Source of the DNA: Neodontobutis hainanensis
Taxonomy: Eukaryota; Chordata; Actinopteri; Gobiiformes; Odontobutidae
Assembly: GCA_024349245.1 (NCBI GenBank)
Contig: JALDNG010000040.1
Coordinates: 248,001 to 312,000, forward strand
DNA length: 64,000 nt
Reading direction: 5' to 3'
In this document: piece by piece, positions 1 to 10,915 of the stretch
Layout: each line of letters opens with the position of its first letter
How positions within the stretch are numbered: the first letter of the stretch is position 1
Notes under the pieces: model-generated
What the model was told of the DNA's origin: nothing
Database searches by the model: none
The model's input: only the letters and a program-made list of their open reading frames with translations
Translations under genes and position numbers: made by a program

Positions 1-499
1 TGAATTTGGAGTGTTCTGATTGGTCTAAACTGCTTATATTTTGGATACAAATTGAATACAATTTTTTACACGTAAGCATAAATAGAGTAAGATGAAGGTC
101 ATCTATATATATAACTATATATCACTCACTATCTATACAATGCACTTTTTAACATAGAAAAGTATTAAAAAAATACATACAGACATCAAATACCCACTGA
201 TTCTTACAAATTGTTTTGTTTAATGCAGTTCGTAGTTTGTTATAAGGGCTTTATAACTTGTGACTGCAAACAGGTTAACATTAACTTTGTCCCTTCAGAC
301 GTGGTTCTGAAACTAAACTAAATGATTGAGGTTGGCCATATAGCTTTAAATTTATATATATATATATATAAATAAATAAAAAAATATATATAAAAAAAAA
401 GCGGGCTAAGTCACTGGAAGTCTGAACATGCCCTGAGGACAGACTAAAATATGCCTGACTTGTGAGTGAAAGAATGTGCGCACATGAATTTGTACTCAC

Positions 500-1093
500 C
501 AAATGACAGCCTGCAGAAGAAAACACGTGAGAAGATGTTGCACATGGTCTAAATAATTAATTTATTCATTCAAAAACAATTACACATTTATTATGGAACT
601 TTTTGTGAGTTGGTTGTGGAGTTTGTATTGCTGACATAAAGCATTGTTTAAATGTGCTTACAGCATTCGACATTAGCAATACATTTTTCATCTACAATTT
701 AACTCAAAAGCTAAAATGTATAAATAATTTGATTATTTAAACATTTTGGCTCAGTTTCTTTTGTGCATTGTATATATAAAATGACAAAATGATTGGTATA
801 GTGACTAGTTAAGGTTAAATGAGGTGAAAAAAAGTAGTAGGAAGCAACTTTGCAAAACATTTTATTCATGCAGCATGCTTTAAATGTCCTAAGTTTGACC
901 TACTCTAGCTTCAACTACACATTTACTCACACTGTATTTTCTATCCTTGTCAACCTTGTAACTACAGCTGTGTAATTCCCCCTCGAGGTAAAAATAAATT
1001 GACAATAACCTAAAAAACTAAATGTACTGTCTTACCTTTTCTCATGAAAAGAATGGCCAGCAGTAAACCAATGATGACCCGTTGCTGATCCAT
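500..1093 (-). pseudogene. Exon 1-2 copy A of a fifth family member (frame-shifted exon 2)
   Basis: Exon 1 is 1093-1036 (58 nt, MDQQRVIIGLLLAILFMRK, a hydrophobic signal sequence), with a GTAAG donor and the same length and phase as exon 1 of genes 1-4. Exon 2 is 510-500, only 11 nt, flanked by CTGCAG and GTGAGT. Copy B has 21 nt here. The missing 10 nt lie between two GTCA repeats and shift the frame relative to a family-type exon 3. No exon 3-6 follows before the left edge of the window (499 bases remain), so the rest of the gene, if any, lies outside. It could be a dead 5' fragment or an alternative first exon. Confidence 0.6.
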
Positions 1094-1639
1094 TTTAAGT
1101 GGACAGTTGTTTGTCTTTGAAGTGCTTTGTTCTTAATCTAAGCTCCTCATTGTGTCATTCCTTGTAATAAAACACTATCATTACTTAACCCCTCCCTTTT
1201 TTTTTCAATTGGGTTTTCGTTATAAATGCATCAAAAAGGAATCTTGTCGAACATGTTTTGTCTGGTTCGTTGTGGCGTTGAACAGAGGGCTACCATTATC
1301 TTAAGCAACGAGAAACGCTTACAGTTCTGCAAAGATTCTCAGTTATCATTCCTTTCTTAAGGCAAGATGCCAACAATATCATTAATTATAATTTTCTCGC
1401 ACGTGTGGATATTGTTTCAAACAATAGGTGTTTTTCTTCTGACAAATACTTTCATGGCATTGTCAGCTAAGGTTTCTATTTAGATAATTGTTAATAGTAT
1501 CATGACATCAATATATATATATATATATTAGAGGCACAGTGTGTAAAAGTTTGTTGTCTACCACTCAGTTTAACTAGGCCTGTATACATCGGACAAAATA
1601 ATGGTTAGGTGTGCAGTCACAAAATTTATGAAATGAAAC

Positions 1640-1990
1640 TAGACAAGACTTTTATTTTTGTATAGCCCAATATCACAACAATAGCCGCCTCAAAGGGCTT
1701 AACAGACTGCACTAGACAACATCCCCTGTCCTTTGACCCTCCATCAGGGTGAAGAAAAAAAAAAAACAGTTCTTCAGGGAGAACCACAAAAGGAGGTATC
1801 CACTCCCAGGACGGACAAGCCCTGCAGGAATGTGTCCAAGACAGATACACAAAACTTATTCACAAAAAAAAAACCATTTATATTGACAGTGTCCACTCTG
1901 TGTGTGTGAGGGTGGATGGGACCGCAGCCAACATCAAGGTAGATGACAGATGGGCTGTGGGTCCTCGTACTGGAGCAGAGTCCGGGGGGG
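1640..1990. repeat. Fish interspersed repeat (copy A; also about 3785-4090 and 6606-6940)
   Basis: Segment from TATTTTTGTATAGCCCAATA through CAAAGGGCTTAACA to CCCAGGACGGACA. It resembles a high-copy non-autonomous repeat of teleost genomes, recalled from general knowledge. The minus-strand open frame inside it is not a gene. Confidence 0.5.
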
Positions 1991-2108
1991 TCTGACCCAG
2001 CAGGTCCCAGACCCAGAGGTCTGCGTCCACCATAGGAGGAGGTAGAAAAGGAAAAAAAAGTGCTAAATACTACTGCAACAATAGGCAGGTGTAATAATAA
2101 TGAGAGGT

Positions 2109-2487
2109 TGAGTATGTACCTACAGCTACAGCCAGTGTGAGTGTGTACCTACAGCTACAGCCAGTGTGAGCGTGTACCTACACCTACAACCAGTGTGAGT
2201 GTGTACCTACAGCTACAACCAGTGTGAGTGTGTACCTACAGCTACAGCCAGTGTGAGTGTGTACCTACAGCTACAGCCAGTGTGAGCGTGTACCTACACC
2301 TACAACCAGTGTGAGTGTGTACCTACATCTACAGCCAGTGTGAGTGTGTACCTACAGCTACAACCAGTGTGAGTGTGTAGCTACAGCCAGTGTGAGTGTG
2401 TACCTACAGATACAGCCAGTGTGAGTATGTACCTACAGCTACAACCAGTGTGAGTGTGTACCTACAGCTACAGCCAGTGTGACAGTG
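2109..2487. repeat. Minisatellite array 1, 29-bp unit (about 13 copies)
   Basis: Head-to-tail 29-bp units of the type CCAGTGTGAGTGTGTACC followed by TACAGCTACAG, with variants (CACCTACAA, CATCTACAG) and one shortened unit near 2385. Confidence 0.9.
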
Positions 2488-2517
2488 TTTCATTTTGGCA
2501 AATGAATAATAATAATA

Positions 2518-4180
2518 AAAAAAAAAACGGCTAAGTCACTGGAAGTCTGAACATGCCCCGAGGACAGACTAAAATATGCCTGACGCACGTGAATTTGTAC
2601 TCACCAAATGACTCTGAGTGACAGCCTGCAGAAGAAAACACGTGAAAAGATGTTGCACATGGACTAAATAATTAATTTATTCATTCAAAAACAATTACAC
2701 TTTTATTATGGAACTTTTTGTGAATGAATACTTTTGAGTTGGTTGTGGAGTTGGTATTGCTGACATAAAGCATTGTTTAAATGTGCTTACCGCATTCAAA
2801 ATTAGCAATACATTTTTCATCTACAATTTAACTCAAAAGCTAAAATGTATAAATAATTTGATTATTTAAACATTTTGGCTCAGTTTCTTTTGTGCATTGT
2901 ATAAATAAAATGACAAAATAAAGACTAGTTAAGGTTTAATGAGATGAAAAAAAGTAGTAGGAAGCAACTTTGCAAAACATTTTATTCATGCAGCATGCTT
3001 TAAATGTCCTAAGTTTGACCTACTCTAGCTTCAACTACACATTTACTTACACTGTATTTTTTATTCTTGTCAACCTTGTAACTACATGTGCGTAATTCCC
3101 CCTCAAGGTAAAAAAAAATTGACAATAACCTAAAAAACTAAATGACCAGTCTTACCTTTTCTCATGAAAAGAATGGCCAGCAGTAAACCAATGATGACCC
3201 GTTGCTGATCCATTTTAAGTGGACAGTTGTTTGTCTTTGAAGTGCTTTGTTCTTAATCTAAGCTCCTCATTGTGTCATTCCTTGTAATAAAACACTATCA
3301 TTACTTAACCCCTCCCTTTTTTTTTTTTTAATTGGGTTTTCGTTATAAATGCCTCAAAAAAGGAATCTTGTTGAACATGTTTTGTCTGGTTTGTTGTGGC
3401 GTTAAACAGAGGGCTACCATTATTTTTAGCAACGAGAAACTTTTACAGTTCTGCAAAGATTCTCAGTTATCATTCCTTTCTTAAGGCAAAATGCCTACAA
3501 TATCATTAATTATAATTTTCTCGCACGTGTGGCTTTTGTTTCAAACAATGGGTGCGAGAAAGTTTTATTTTATTTATTTATTTTTTCTGACAAATACTTT
3601 CATGGCATTGTCAGCTAAGGTTTCTATTTAGATAGTTGTTAATAGTATCATGACATCAATATATATATATATTAGAGGCACAGTGTGTAAATGTTTGTTG
3701 TCTCCCAATCATTTAACTAGGTCTGTATATATCGGACAAAATGATGGTTAGGTGTGCAGTCACAAGATTTATGAAATGAAACTAGACAAGACTTATTTTT
3801 GTATAGCCCAATACCACAACAACAGCCGCCTCAAAGGGCTTAACAGGGTGAGGGAAAAAAAAACAGTTCTTCAGGGAGAACCACAAAAGGAGGTATTCAC
3901 TCCCAGGACGGACAGGCTGTGCAGGAATGTGTCCAGGACAGATACACAAAACTTATTCACAAAAAAAAAAAAATTATGTGTGTGTGTAAGGTGGATGGGA
4001 CCGCAGCAAACATCAAGGTAGATGAAAGATGGGCTGTGGGTCCTCGTACTGGAGCAGAGTCCGGGGGGATCTGACCCAGCAGGTCAGAGGTCTGCGTCCA
4101 CCATAGAAGGAGGTAGAAAAGGAAAAAAAAAGTGCTAAATACTACTGCAACAATAGGCAGGTGTAATAATAATGAGAGGT
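2518..4180. repeat. Tandem block copy B (more diverged)
   Basis: Parallels copies A and C through exon 2, exon 1 and flank, but with more substitutions and indels, for example extra bases at about 2723-2740 and a deletion inside the interspersed repeat at about 3847. Confidence 0.8.
2605..3213 (-). CDS. Exon 1-2 copy B of a fifth family member (frame intact, partial)
   Basis: Exon 1 is 3213-3156 (58 nt, MDQQRVIIGLLLAILFMRK, ending in phase 1). Exon 2 is 2625-2605 (21 nt; adds G-CHSESF), with acceptor CTGCAG and donor GTGAGT. Total 79 nt leaves phase 1, which matches the family exon 3. This is the only one of the three left-hand copies whose exon 2 keeps the frame. Directly downstream on the minus strand lies minisatellite array 1 and then copy A, with no exon 3 in the window. 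It may be an alternative 5' end for a gene whose body is off the left edge, or a fragment. Confidence 0.6.
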
Positions 4181-5001
4181 TGAGTGTGTACCTACATCTA
4201 CGACCAGTGTGAGTGTGTACCTACAGCTACAGCCAGTGTGAGTGTGTACCTACAGCTACAGCCAGTGTGAGTGTGTACCTACAGCTACGACCAGTGTGAG
4301 TGTGTACCTACAGCTACAGCCAGTGTGAGTGTGTACCTACAGCTACAGCCAGTGTGAGTGTGTACCTACATCTACTGCCAGTGTGAGCGTGTATCTACAG
4401 CTACAGCCAGTGTGAGTGTGTACCTACAGCTACAGCCAGTGTGAGTGTGTACCTACAGCTACAGCCAGTGTGAGCGTCACAGCTACAGCCAGTGTGAGTG
4501 TGTACCTACAGCTACAGCCAGTGTGAGTGTGTACCTACAGCTACAGCCAGTGTGAGCGTGTACCTACAGCTACAGCCAGTGTGAGTGTGTACCTACAGCT
4601 ACAGCCAGTGTGAGTGTGTACCTACAGCTACAGCCAGTGTGAGTGTGTACCTACAGCTACAGCCAGTGTGAGTGTGTACCTACAGCTACAGCCAGTGTGA
4701 GCGTGTACCTACAGCTACAGCCAGTGTGAGTGTGTACCTACAGCTACAGCCAGTGTGAGTGTGTACCTACAGCTACAGCCAGTGTGAGAGTGTATCTACA
4801 GCTACAGCCAGTGTGAGTGTGTACCTACAGCTACAGCCAGTGTGAGAGTCTATCTACAGCTACAGCCAGTGTGAGTGTGTACCTACAGCTACAGCCAGTG
4901 TGAGTGTGTACCTACAGCTACAGCCAGTGTGAGTGTGTACCCTACAGCTACAGCCAGTGTGAGTGTGTACCTACAGCTAGAGCCAGTGTGAGTGTGTACC
5001 T
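4181..5001. repeat. Minisatellite array 2, 29-bp unit (about 28 copies)
   Basis: Same 29-bp unit as array 1, more homogeneous, with a shortened unit near 4475. Bounded on the right by ATGATCAATCATTCTCC. Confidence 0.9.
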
Positions 5002-5266
5002 ATGATCAATCATTCTCCATACGTTTGGTGAAATAAGTATGTTTTGAGTTTGCTTTTGAAAGCTCCAACAGAGTCAGCTGGCCGCACTTCCACCGGGAGG
5101 TCATTACATAAAATTATTTAATTAAATTATTTAATAGTACTAGACACAAAGGAAAATAATTAAATCACACTCAATACTATTTTCCTAATTTCCAGGTTTT
5201 ATATTTTGAGGAAAAAACTAACAAAGTGTAAGCAACAGCAAGTTTACAGTCATTACATGTCAGACA
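5002..5266. repeat. Post-minisatellite flank (copy 1; copy 2 at 7653-7917)
   Basis: The stretch from CATTCTCCATACGTTTGG to CATTACATGTCAGACATG recurs at 7653-7917 almost unchanged. A diverged relative lies at about 16200-16280. Confidence 0.8.
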
Positions 5267-5267
5267 T

Positions 5268-6942
5268 GGTTCTGAAACTAAACTAAATGATTGAGGTTGG
5301 CCATATAGCTTTAAATTTATATATATATATATATAAATAAATAAAAAATATATATAAAAAAAGCGGCTAAGTCACTGGAAGTCTGAACATGCCCTGAGGA
5401 CAGACTAAAATATGCCTGACTTGTGAGTGAAAGAATGTGCGCACATGAATTTGTACTCACCAAATGACAGCCTGCAGAAGAAAACACGTGAGAAGATGTT
5501 GCACATGGTCTAAATAATTAATTTATTCATTCAAAAACAATTACACATTTATTATGGAACTTTTTGTGAGTTGGTTGTGGAGTTTGTATTGCTGACATAA
5601 AGCATTGTTTAAATGTGCTTACAGCATTCGACATTAGCAATACATTTTTCATCTACAATTTAACTCAAAAGCTAAAATGTATAAATAATTTGATTATTTA
5701 AACATTTTGGCTCAGTTTCTTTTGTGCATTGTATATATAAAATGACAAAATGATTGGTATAGTGACTAGTTAAGGTTAAATGAGGTGAAAAAAAGTAGTA
5801 GGAAGCAACTTTGCAAAACATTTTATTCATGCAGCATGCTTTAAATGTCCTAAGTTTGACCTACTCTAGCTTCAACTACACATTTACTCACACTGTATTT
5901 TCTATCCTTGTCAACCTTGTAACTACAGCTGTGTAATTCCCCCTCGAGGTAAAAATAAATTGACAATAACCTAAAAAACTAAATGTACTGTCTTACCTTT
6001 TCTCATGAAAAGAATGGCCAGCAGTAAACCAATGATGACCCGTTGCTGATCCATTTTAAGTGGACAGTTGTTTGTCTTTGAAGTGCTTTGTTCTTAATCT
6101 AAGCTCCTCATTGTGTCATTCCTTGTAATAAAACACTATCATTACTTAACCCCTCCCCTTTTTTTTTTTCAATTGGGTTTTCGTTATAAATGCATCAAAA
6201 AAGGAATCTTGTCGAACATGTTTTGTCTGGTTCGTTGTGGCGTTGAACAGAGGGCTACCATTATCTTAAGCAACGAGAAACGTTTACAGTTCTGCAAAGA
6301 TTCTCAGTTATCATTCCTTTCTTAAGGCAAGATGCCAACAATATCATTAATTATAATTTTCTCGCACGTGTGGATATTGTTTCAAACAATAGGTGTTTTT
6401 TCTTCTGACAAATACTTTCATGGCATTGTCAGCTAAGGTTTCTATTTAGATAATTGTTAATAGTATCATGACATCAATATATATATATATATATTAGAGG
6501 CACAGTGTGTAAAAGTTTGTTGTCTACCACTCAGTTTAACTAGGCCTGTATACATCGGACAAAATAATGGTTAGGTGTGCAGTCACAAAATTTATGAAAT
6601 GAAACTAGACAAGACTTTTATTTTTGTATAGCCCAATATCACAACAATAGCCGCCTCAAAGGGCTTAACAGACTGCACTAGACAACATCCCCTGTCCTTT
6701 GACCCTCCATCAGGGTGAAGAAAAAAAAAAAACAGTTCTTCAGGGAGAACCACAAAAGGAGGTATCCACTCCCAGGACGGACAAGCCCTGCAGGAATGTG
6801 TCCAAGACAGATACACAAAACTTATTCACAAAAAAACCATTTATATTGACAGTGTCCACTCTGTGTGTGTGAGGGTGGATGGGACCGCAGCCAACATCAA
6901 GGTAGATGACAGATGGGCTGTGGGTCCTCGTACTGGAGCAGA
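5268..6942. repeat. Tandem block copy C, near-identical to copy A
   Basis: Matches 302 onward at an offset of about 4965. It stops at GGAGCAGAG, where copy A continues with TCCGGGGGGG, and joins straight into minisatellite array 3. This is consistent with unequal exchange inside the block. Confidence 0.85.
5461..6054 (-). pseudogene. Exon 1-2 copy C of a fifth family member (frame-shifted exon 2)
   Basis: Exon 1 is 6054-5997 and exon 2 is 5471-5461 (11 nt). The copy is nearly identical to copy A, including the same 10-nt deletion in exon 2, about 4.97 kb away. It is followed on the minus strand by minisatellite array 2 rather than by exon 3. The near-identity with copy A points to a recent block duplication or gene conversion. 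Confidence 0.6.
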
Positions 6943-7652
6943 GTGAGTGTGTACCTACAGCTACAGCCAGTGTGAGTGTGTACCTACAGCTACAGCCAGT
7001 GTGAGTGTGTACCTACATCTACTGCCAGTGTGAGCGTGTATCTACAGCTACAGCCAGTGTGAGTGTGTACCTACAGCTACAGCCAGTGTGAGTGTGTACC
7101 TACAGCTACAGCCAGTGTGAGCGTGTACCTACAGCTACAGCCAGTGTGAGTGTGTACCTACAGCTACAGCCAGTGTGAGTGTGTACCTACAGCTACAGCC
7201 AGTGTGAGCGTGTACCTACAGCTACAGCCAGTGTGAGTGTGTACCTACAGCTACAGCCAGTGTGAGTGTGTACCTACAGCTACAGCCAGTGTGAGTGTGT
7301 ACCTACAGCTACAGCCAGTGTGAGTGTGTACCTACAGCTACAGCCAGTGTGAGCGTGTACCTACAGCTACAGCCAGTGTGAGTGTGTACCTACAGCTACA
7401 GCCAGTGTGAGTGTGTACCTACAGCTACAGCCAGTGTGAGAGTGTATCTACAGCTACAGCCAGTGTGAGCGTGTACCTACAGCTACAACCAGTGTGAGTG
7501 TGTACCTACACCTACAGCCAGTGTGAGTGTGTACCTACAGATACAACCGGTGTGAGCGTGTACCTACAGCTACAACCAGTGTGAGTGTGTACCTACACCT
7601 ACAGCCAGTGTGAGTGTGTACCTACACCTACAGCCAGTGTGAGTGTGTACCT
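6943..7652. repeat. Minisatellite array 3, 29-bp unit (about 24 copies)
   Basis: Same unit, sharing the order of variant units with array 2 over much of its length, with more diverged units at the right end (about 7490-7640). Followed by the same boundary sequence as array 2. Confidence 0.9.
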
Positions 7653-7917
7653 ATGCTCAATCATTCTCCATACGTTTGGTGAAATAAGTATGTTTTGAGT
7701 TTGCTTTTGAAAGCTCCAACAGAGTCAGCTGGCCGCACTTCCACCGGGAGGTCATTACATAAAATTATTTAATTAAATTATTTAATAGTACTAGACACAA
7801 AGGAAAATAATTAAATCACACTCAATACTATTTTCCTAATTTCCAGGTTTTATATTTTGAGGAAAAAACTAACAAAGTGTAAGCAACAGCAAGTTTACAG
7901 TCATTACATGTCAGACA

Positions 7918-9119
7918 TGTCCTGTTCATCAAAAACATCCATTAAATCTTACCGTCTATTGGGAAAAGTAACATTTTATGTAACACATGCTGAGGATTTT
8001 TTTTGAAATACAAAATTAAACCAGCACTAATTTAACCGCATTGTTGTTTGGATGGCATCATTCTTTAAAAAATGTGTATAAATTAGCAGTAGACAGGAAA
8101 CAGTGTGTCTTTTCATTTGCAGGGATCTGATTAGTGAAGCCAGTTTAATTGCCAGGTGCACATCCACCCTCGGTTGCTATTCAAAAGATTTTTATGGTAA
8201 GCAATGACGTATACACACCTTTTTATTTTCTTTTGGCTTGGTACACAAGACGTGACAAATTCTACTGACAAAGTTTTTAATAGAAAAGTCTATATTTAAA
8301 TCCAGAGAACGCTTCAAATGTCACTCTCTTTCCACGTGTCCTGGAAAACCTTAAATTTTATGTAATAAATGCTCTGGAAATTGAACAATGCCCTCTAAGA
8401 TTTTATTGCCCCGGGAAAATTTGATCTTATAGCTTGAATAAGTGTTATTACGTCTAATTGATGGATTAATGGGGATATTGATCACATTAAGTATAGTGTG
8501 TCCGGGCTGTCCCATCTGGTAGAGTGTATACCACATACTCAAGAGACCCGGGATTACTTCATTCTGTTATTAAATGATAGCTTACATATTTTGTTTTCTC
8601 TAAAAAAATGACTTTTATCACAGGAAAAAGACAATCCTCAATAAAAAAAAATATTTTTTTTGTTATACATTTTTGCTTGTTTCACTTCATGATCAAGCGT
8701 CCATGAACAGACTGCAGTGTTTGGCTCCACCTTTTGGAAATCAGACCAAAGGCCAGGATAACTTGGAAAAATACTTGAATACATTTTTGTAACATAAATA
8801 CAAACTGGAGTTTACTGTTCGGCTGTAAAGAAAAGGTTAATGCAAAGGACTCAGTTTTTAAGGTGAAGACGTTTTGTCTCTTTTTCAAGTTTGAGATCAA
8901 CTGGTAAGAGAGCTCAGTTTATGAGACCAGAACAGCCTAATCCAATCAGAGTTACTTTCAGATCAAATCCTTCCTTCTTAGCTCTCTTACCAGTTGAACT
9001 CAAACTCTTGGAAAAAGAGACAAAAGTTCAGATGCCTTTGCTTTAACCTTTTAGTCAAGATGACCTGGATGATTGAGAACCTTCACATGAATGTTCAACT
9101 GTGATTCATCTGTGTCTGC
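7918..9119. other. Intergenic segment with SINE-like and array-flank pieces
   Basis: No gene seen. At about 8494-8560 a tRNA-SINE-like stretch occurs (TCCCATCTGGTAGAGTG). The segment 8680-8760 recurs at about 17147-17220. Short open frames here are random. Confidence 0.4.
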
Positions 9120-9159
9120 GACTTTGAGGTCACATGACAAACCGGAGAAACTAGTTAAC

Positions 9160-9690
9160 GCCTAGTGTTTACACAAAACACGCGTGGACTGGTTGGGCAA
9201 ACTCCCATAAACCCTCCAGCACCCTGGAGAGCGCTGGTCCAGTGTCCCACGACCGGGACGAAAACCGCATTGTTCCTCCTGTCACATATACAAGCCTGAT
9301 ATTTTGGCATCAGGCTGTCAGGAAGCTGAACTCGCTCCCGAACCTTTTCTGCCCCACCACTGAACTAGTCAGTTAAATAAAATAACTGCTCTTGAGCCCA
9401 CTTTAATCAGACTTAATAAGCTTTTGTCTTAAAAAAACTTTTATCTGCACTGTTGTTCACTTCATTGATTTGCACTAACTTTATTATTTGATTTTATTTT
9501 ATTATGTCTTTTTTAACATTCACTTATTGTGTAATTATACAGTTTGATCTCGATTTTTTAGGCTTTAATGTTAATGTTGTCTGTGTGCACCGGGGTCTGA
9601 GAGTAACACAATTTCGATTCTCTGTATGTATGTACTGTACACGTGGAAGAATTGACAAAAAAGCAGACTTGAGACTTGAGATCAGGCTTA
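9160..9690 (-). mobile_element. LINE reverse-transcriptase/3'-tail fragment
   Basis: The minus strand gives CGFRPGRGTLDQ followed by frame-shifted EGFMGVCPTSP-like sequence, as in fish LINE reverse transcriptases. The right part (CACCGGGGTCTGAGAGTAAC, GTACTGTACACGTGG) resembles a LINE 3' tail. Truncated and not coding. Confidence 0.55.
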
Positions 9691-10066
9691 TAAATTAAAA
9701 ACTCAAATCAACTTATAGGCGAGATCAAAGACATTAATCCTAGGTGTGTGAATGATTCTGTAAAATGTGTTGTCAAACCCACACACGCAATCTCCAGCTT
9801 TTAATTGTCTTTTATTCATTTTTGGTTTACAATCACTGTCTTTATTGCTCATTGTGGCCTTTTTTAATGACATAGTATAGAGTGTATATTATAATGATTA
9901 TAAATTGTCAAAAATCAATTACATCGAGAAGTTCACGTTACACATTATTGCTCTATTAAACAATTGATTAAAGAAAAATCACAGCTGATCTCACTTTTAC
10001 ATACAGTAAAGCCCATTTTAATATTTTCTTTGTTATTTTATGACTACACATGAACTCAGAGTAACT

Positions 10067-10647
10067 CTACCCCATCACAAAGAGGAACAGAGTGAGACCA
10101 CAAAGTGAGAGCAGCTGACTGAAGTGCGGGATCATTCTATCACCGCTGTCGAATATGTCTGCAGGGATGGATGAATATGAATACATATATGTAGGATGTG
10201 TGCAGTAGAAATCCATGTCGCTGTCCATTCCCGAGGAGGTGACGTTGACAAAGCCTGTTTGGTTGCCAGTTACTTCCATGATCCAGTCTTGGTACTCAGA
10301 CAGTTTGGTGTAGCGACACGGGTACGAGCCCGAACAAGACTCGCTCATTATTCCAGCCTGCACCCACACTGAGTCTTGTTTCACCAACAGAGGATAGCCA
10401 ATGTCTCGCTAAAGGGAGATGGAGCAATTGCTTTAGATTAAAATGTTTCAATTACCGAGAAATTTTACCTGAAAATGTGTTTAGTCAAATGATGGTGGAG
10501 AAAACATAAACCTTACCAGACTTGTGTAGTTTGTAAACTCAGCGCATAGTGTGTCGTTAGGTATTTTAGTATCTCTCATACAACTGCATTCATTCGGCCC
10601 CAACACTGACACGCTCATCTCAAAATAGGTGTGTTGTTTAAAAATGT
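10067..10647 (-). CDS. Gene 4: second (distal) copy of exons 5-6, possible alternative 3' end
   Basis: Exons 10647-10517 (131 nt) and 10408-10067 (342 nt, stop TAG) duplicate the proximal pair. Both have intact AG acceptors and GT donors and the same phases, so exon 4 of gene 4 could be spliced to either pair and still give 327 aa. Differences from the proximal copy include DIFKQHTYF for GFFKEHTYF, MRDTKIPND for RRDTTISTD, IMSESCSGSYPCRYTKL for LLGEYCSGSYPCLYTKV, and a final VMG for VME. The Ser195 position is again Ile (RDIGYP). No exon 1-4 copies lie between the two pairs, so this is not an independent complete gene. It is either an alternative terminal cassette or an orphan left by tandem duplication. 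Confidence 0.75.
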
Positions 10648-10915
10648 CTAGAAAACAAAACAAAAAAGAAAAACATTACGTTAATTACTTAACGTAACTC
10701 AGCCATTTGATGAAACAAGAACGTCACAAAAGTATGGATGAAGTCAGCAAAAGAGAGCAGTAGCGGCTCGTGAACCACTTGGAAATTACTTTTGGTGTAA
10801 ATTATGGTAAATAAGTTAAGGTTCCACGAGGTTTGAAAAAACAAACCAAAACAAACCAAAGCTTGTTCAACTAAATAAGCAAATGTATTATTAATATAAA
10901 CAAAAATGTATATGT

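Larger units (their letters stand above)
302..1993. repeat. Tandem block copy A (exon 1-2 plus upstream flank)
   Basis: Nearly identical to 5268-6942, differing mainly in homopolymer and AT-repeat lengths plus a few substitutions. It carries exon 2, exon 1, the upstream flank, a TATATA run and a fish-type interspersed repeat. Confidence 0.85.
9120..10915. repeat. 1.8-kb tandem duplication, copy 1 (3' exons of gene 4)
   Basis: Begins GACTTTGAGGTCACATGAC and parallels 10916-12727 through a LINE fragment, the 3' flank, exon 6 and exon 5. Indels and substitutions show it is not very recent. Confidence 0.85.

Noticed and set aside
1626..1850. Open frame identical at 1626-1850 and 6592-6816
   Set aside because: It lies inside a high-copy fish repeat carried by the duplicated blocks; identity reflects block duplication, not coding constraint.
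4181..5001. CRISPR-like regular repeat array
   Set aside because: Units are contiguous 29-bp tandem copies with no unique spacers, in an intron-bearing eukaryotic context; it is a minisatellite.
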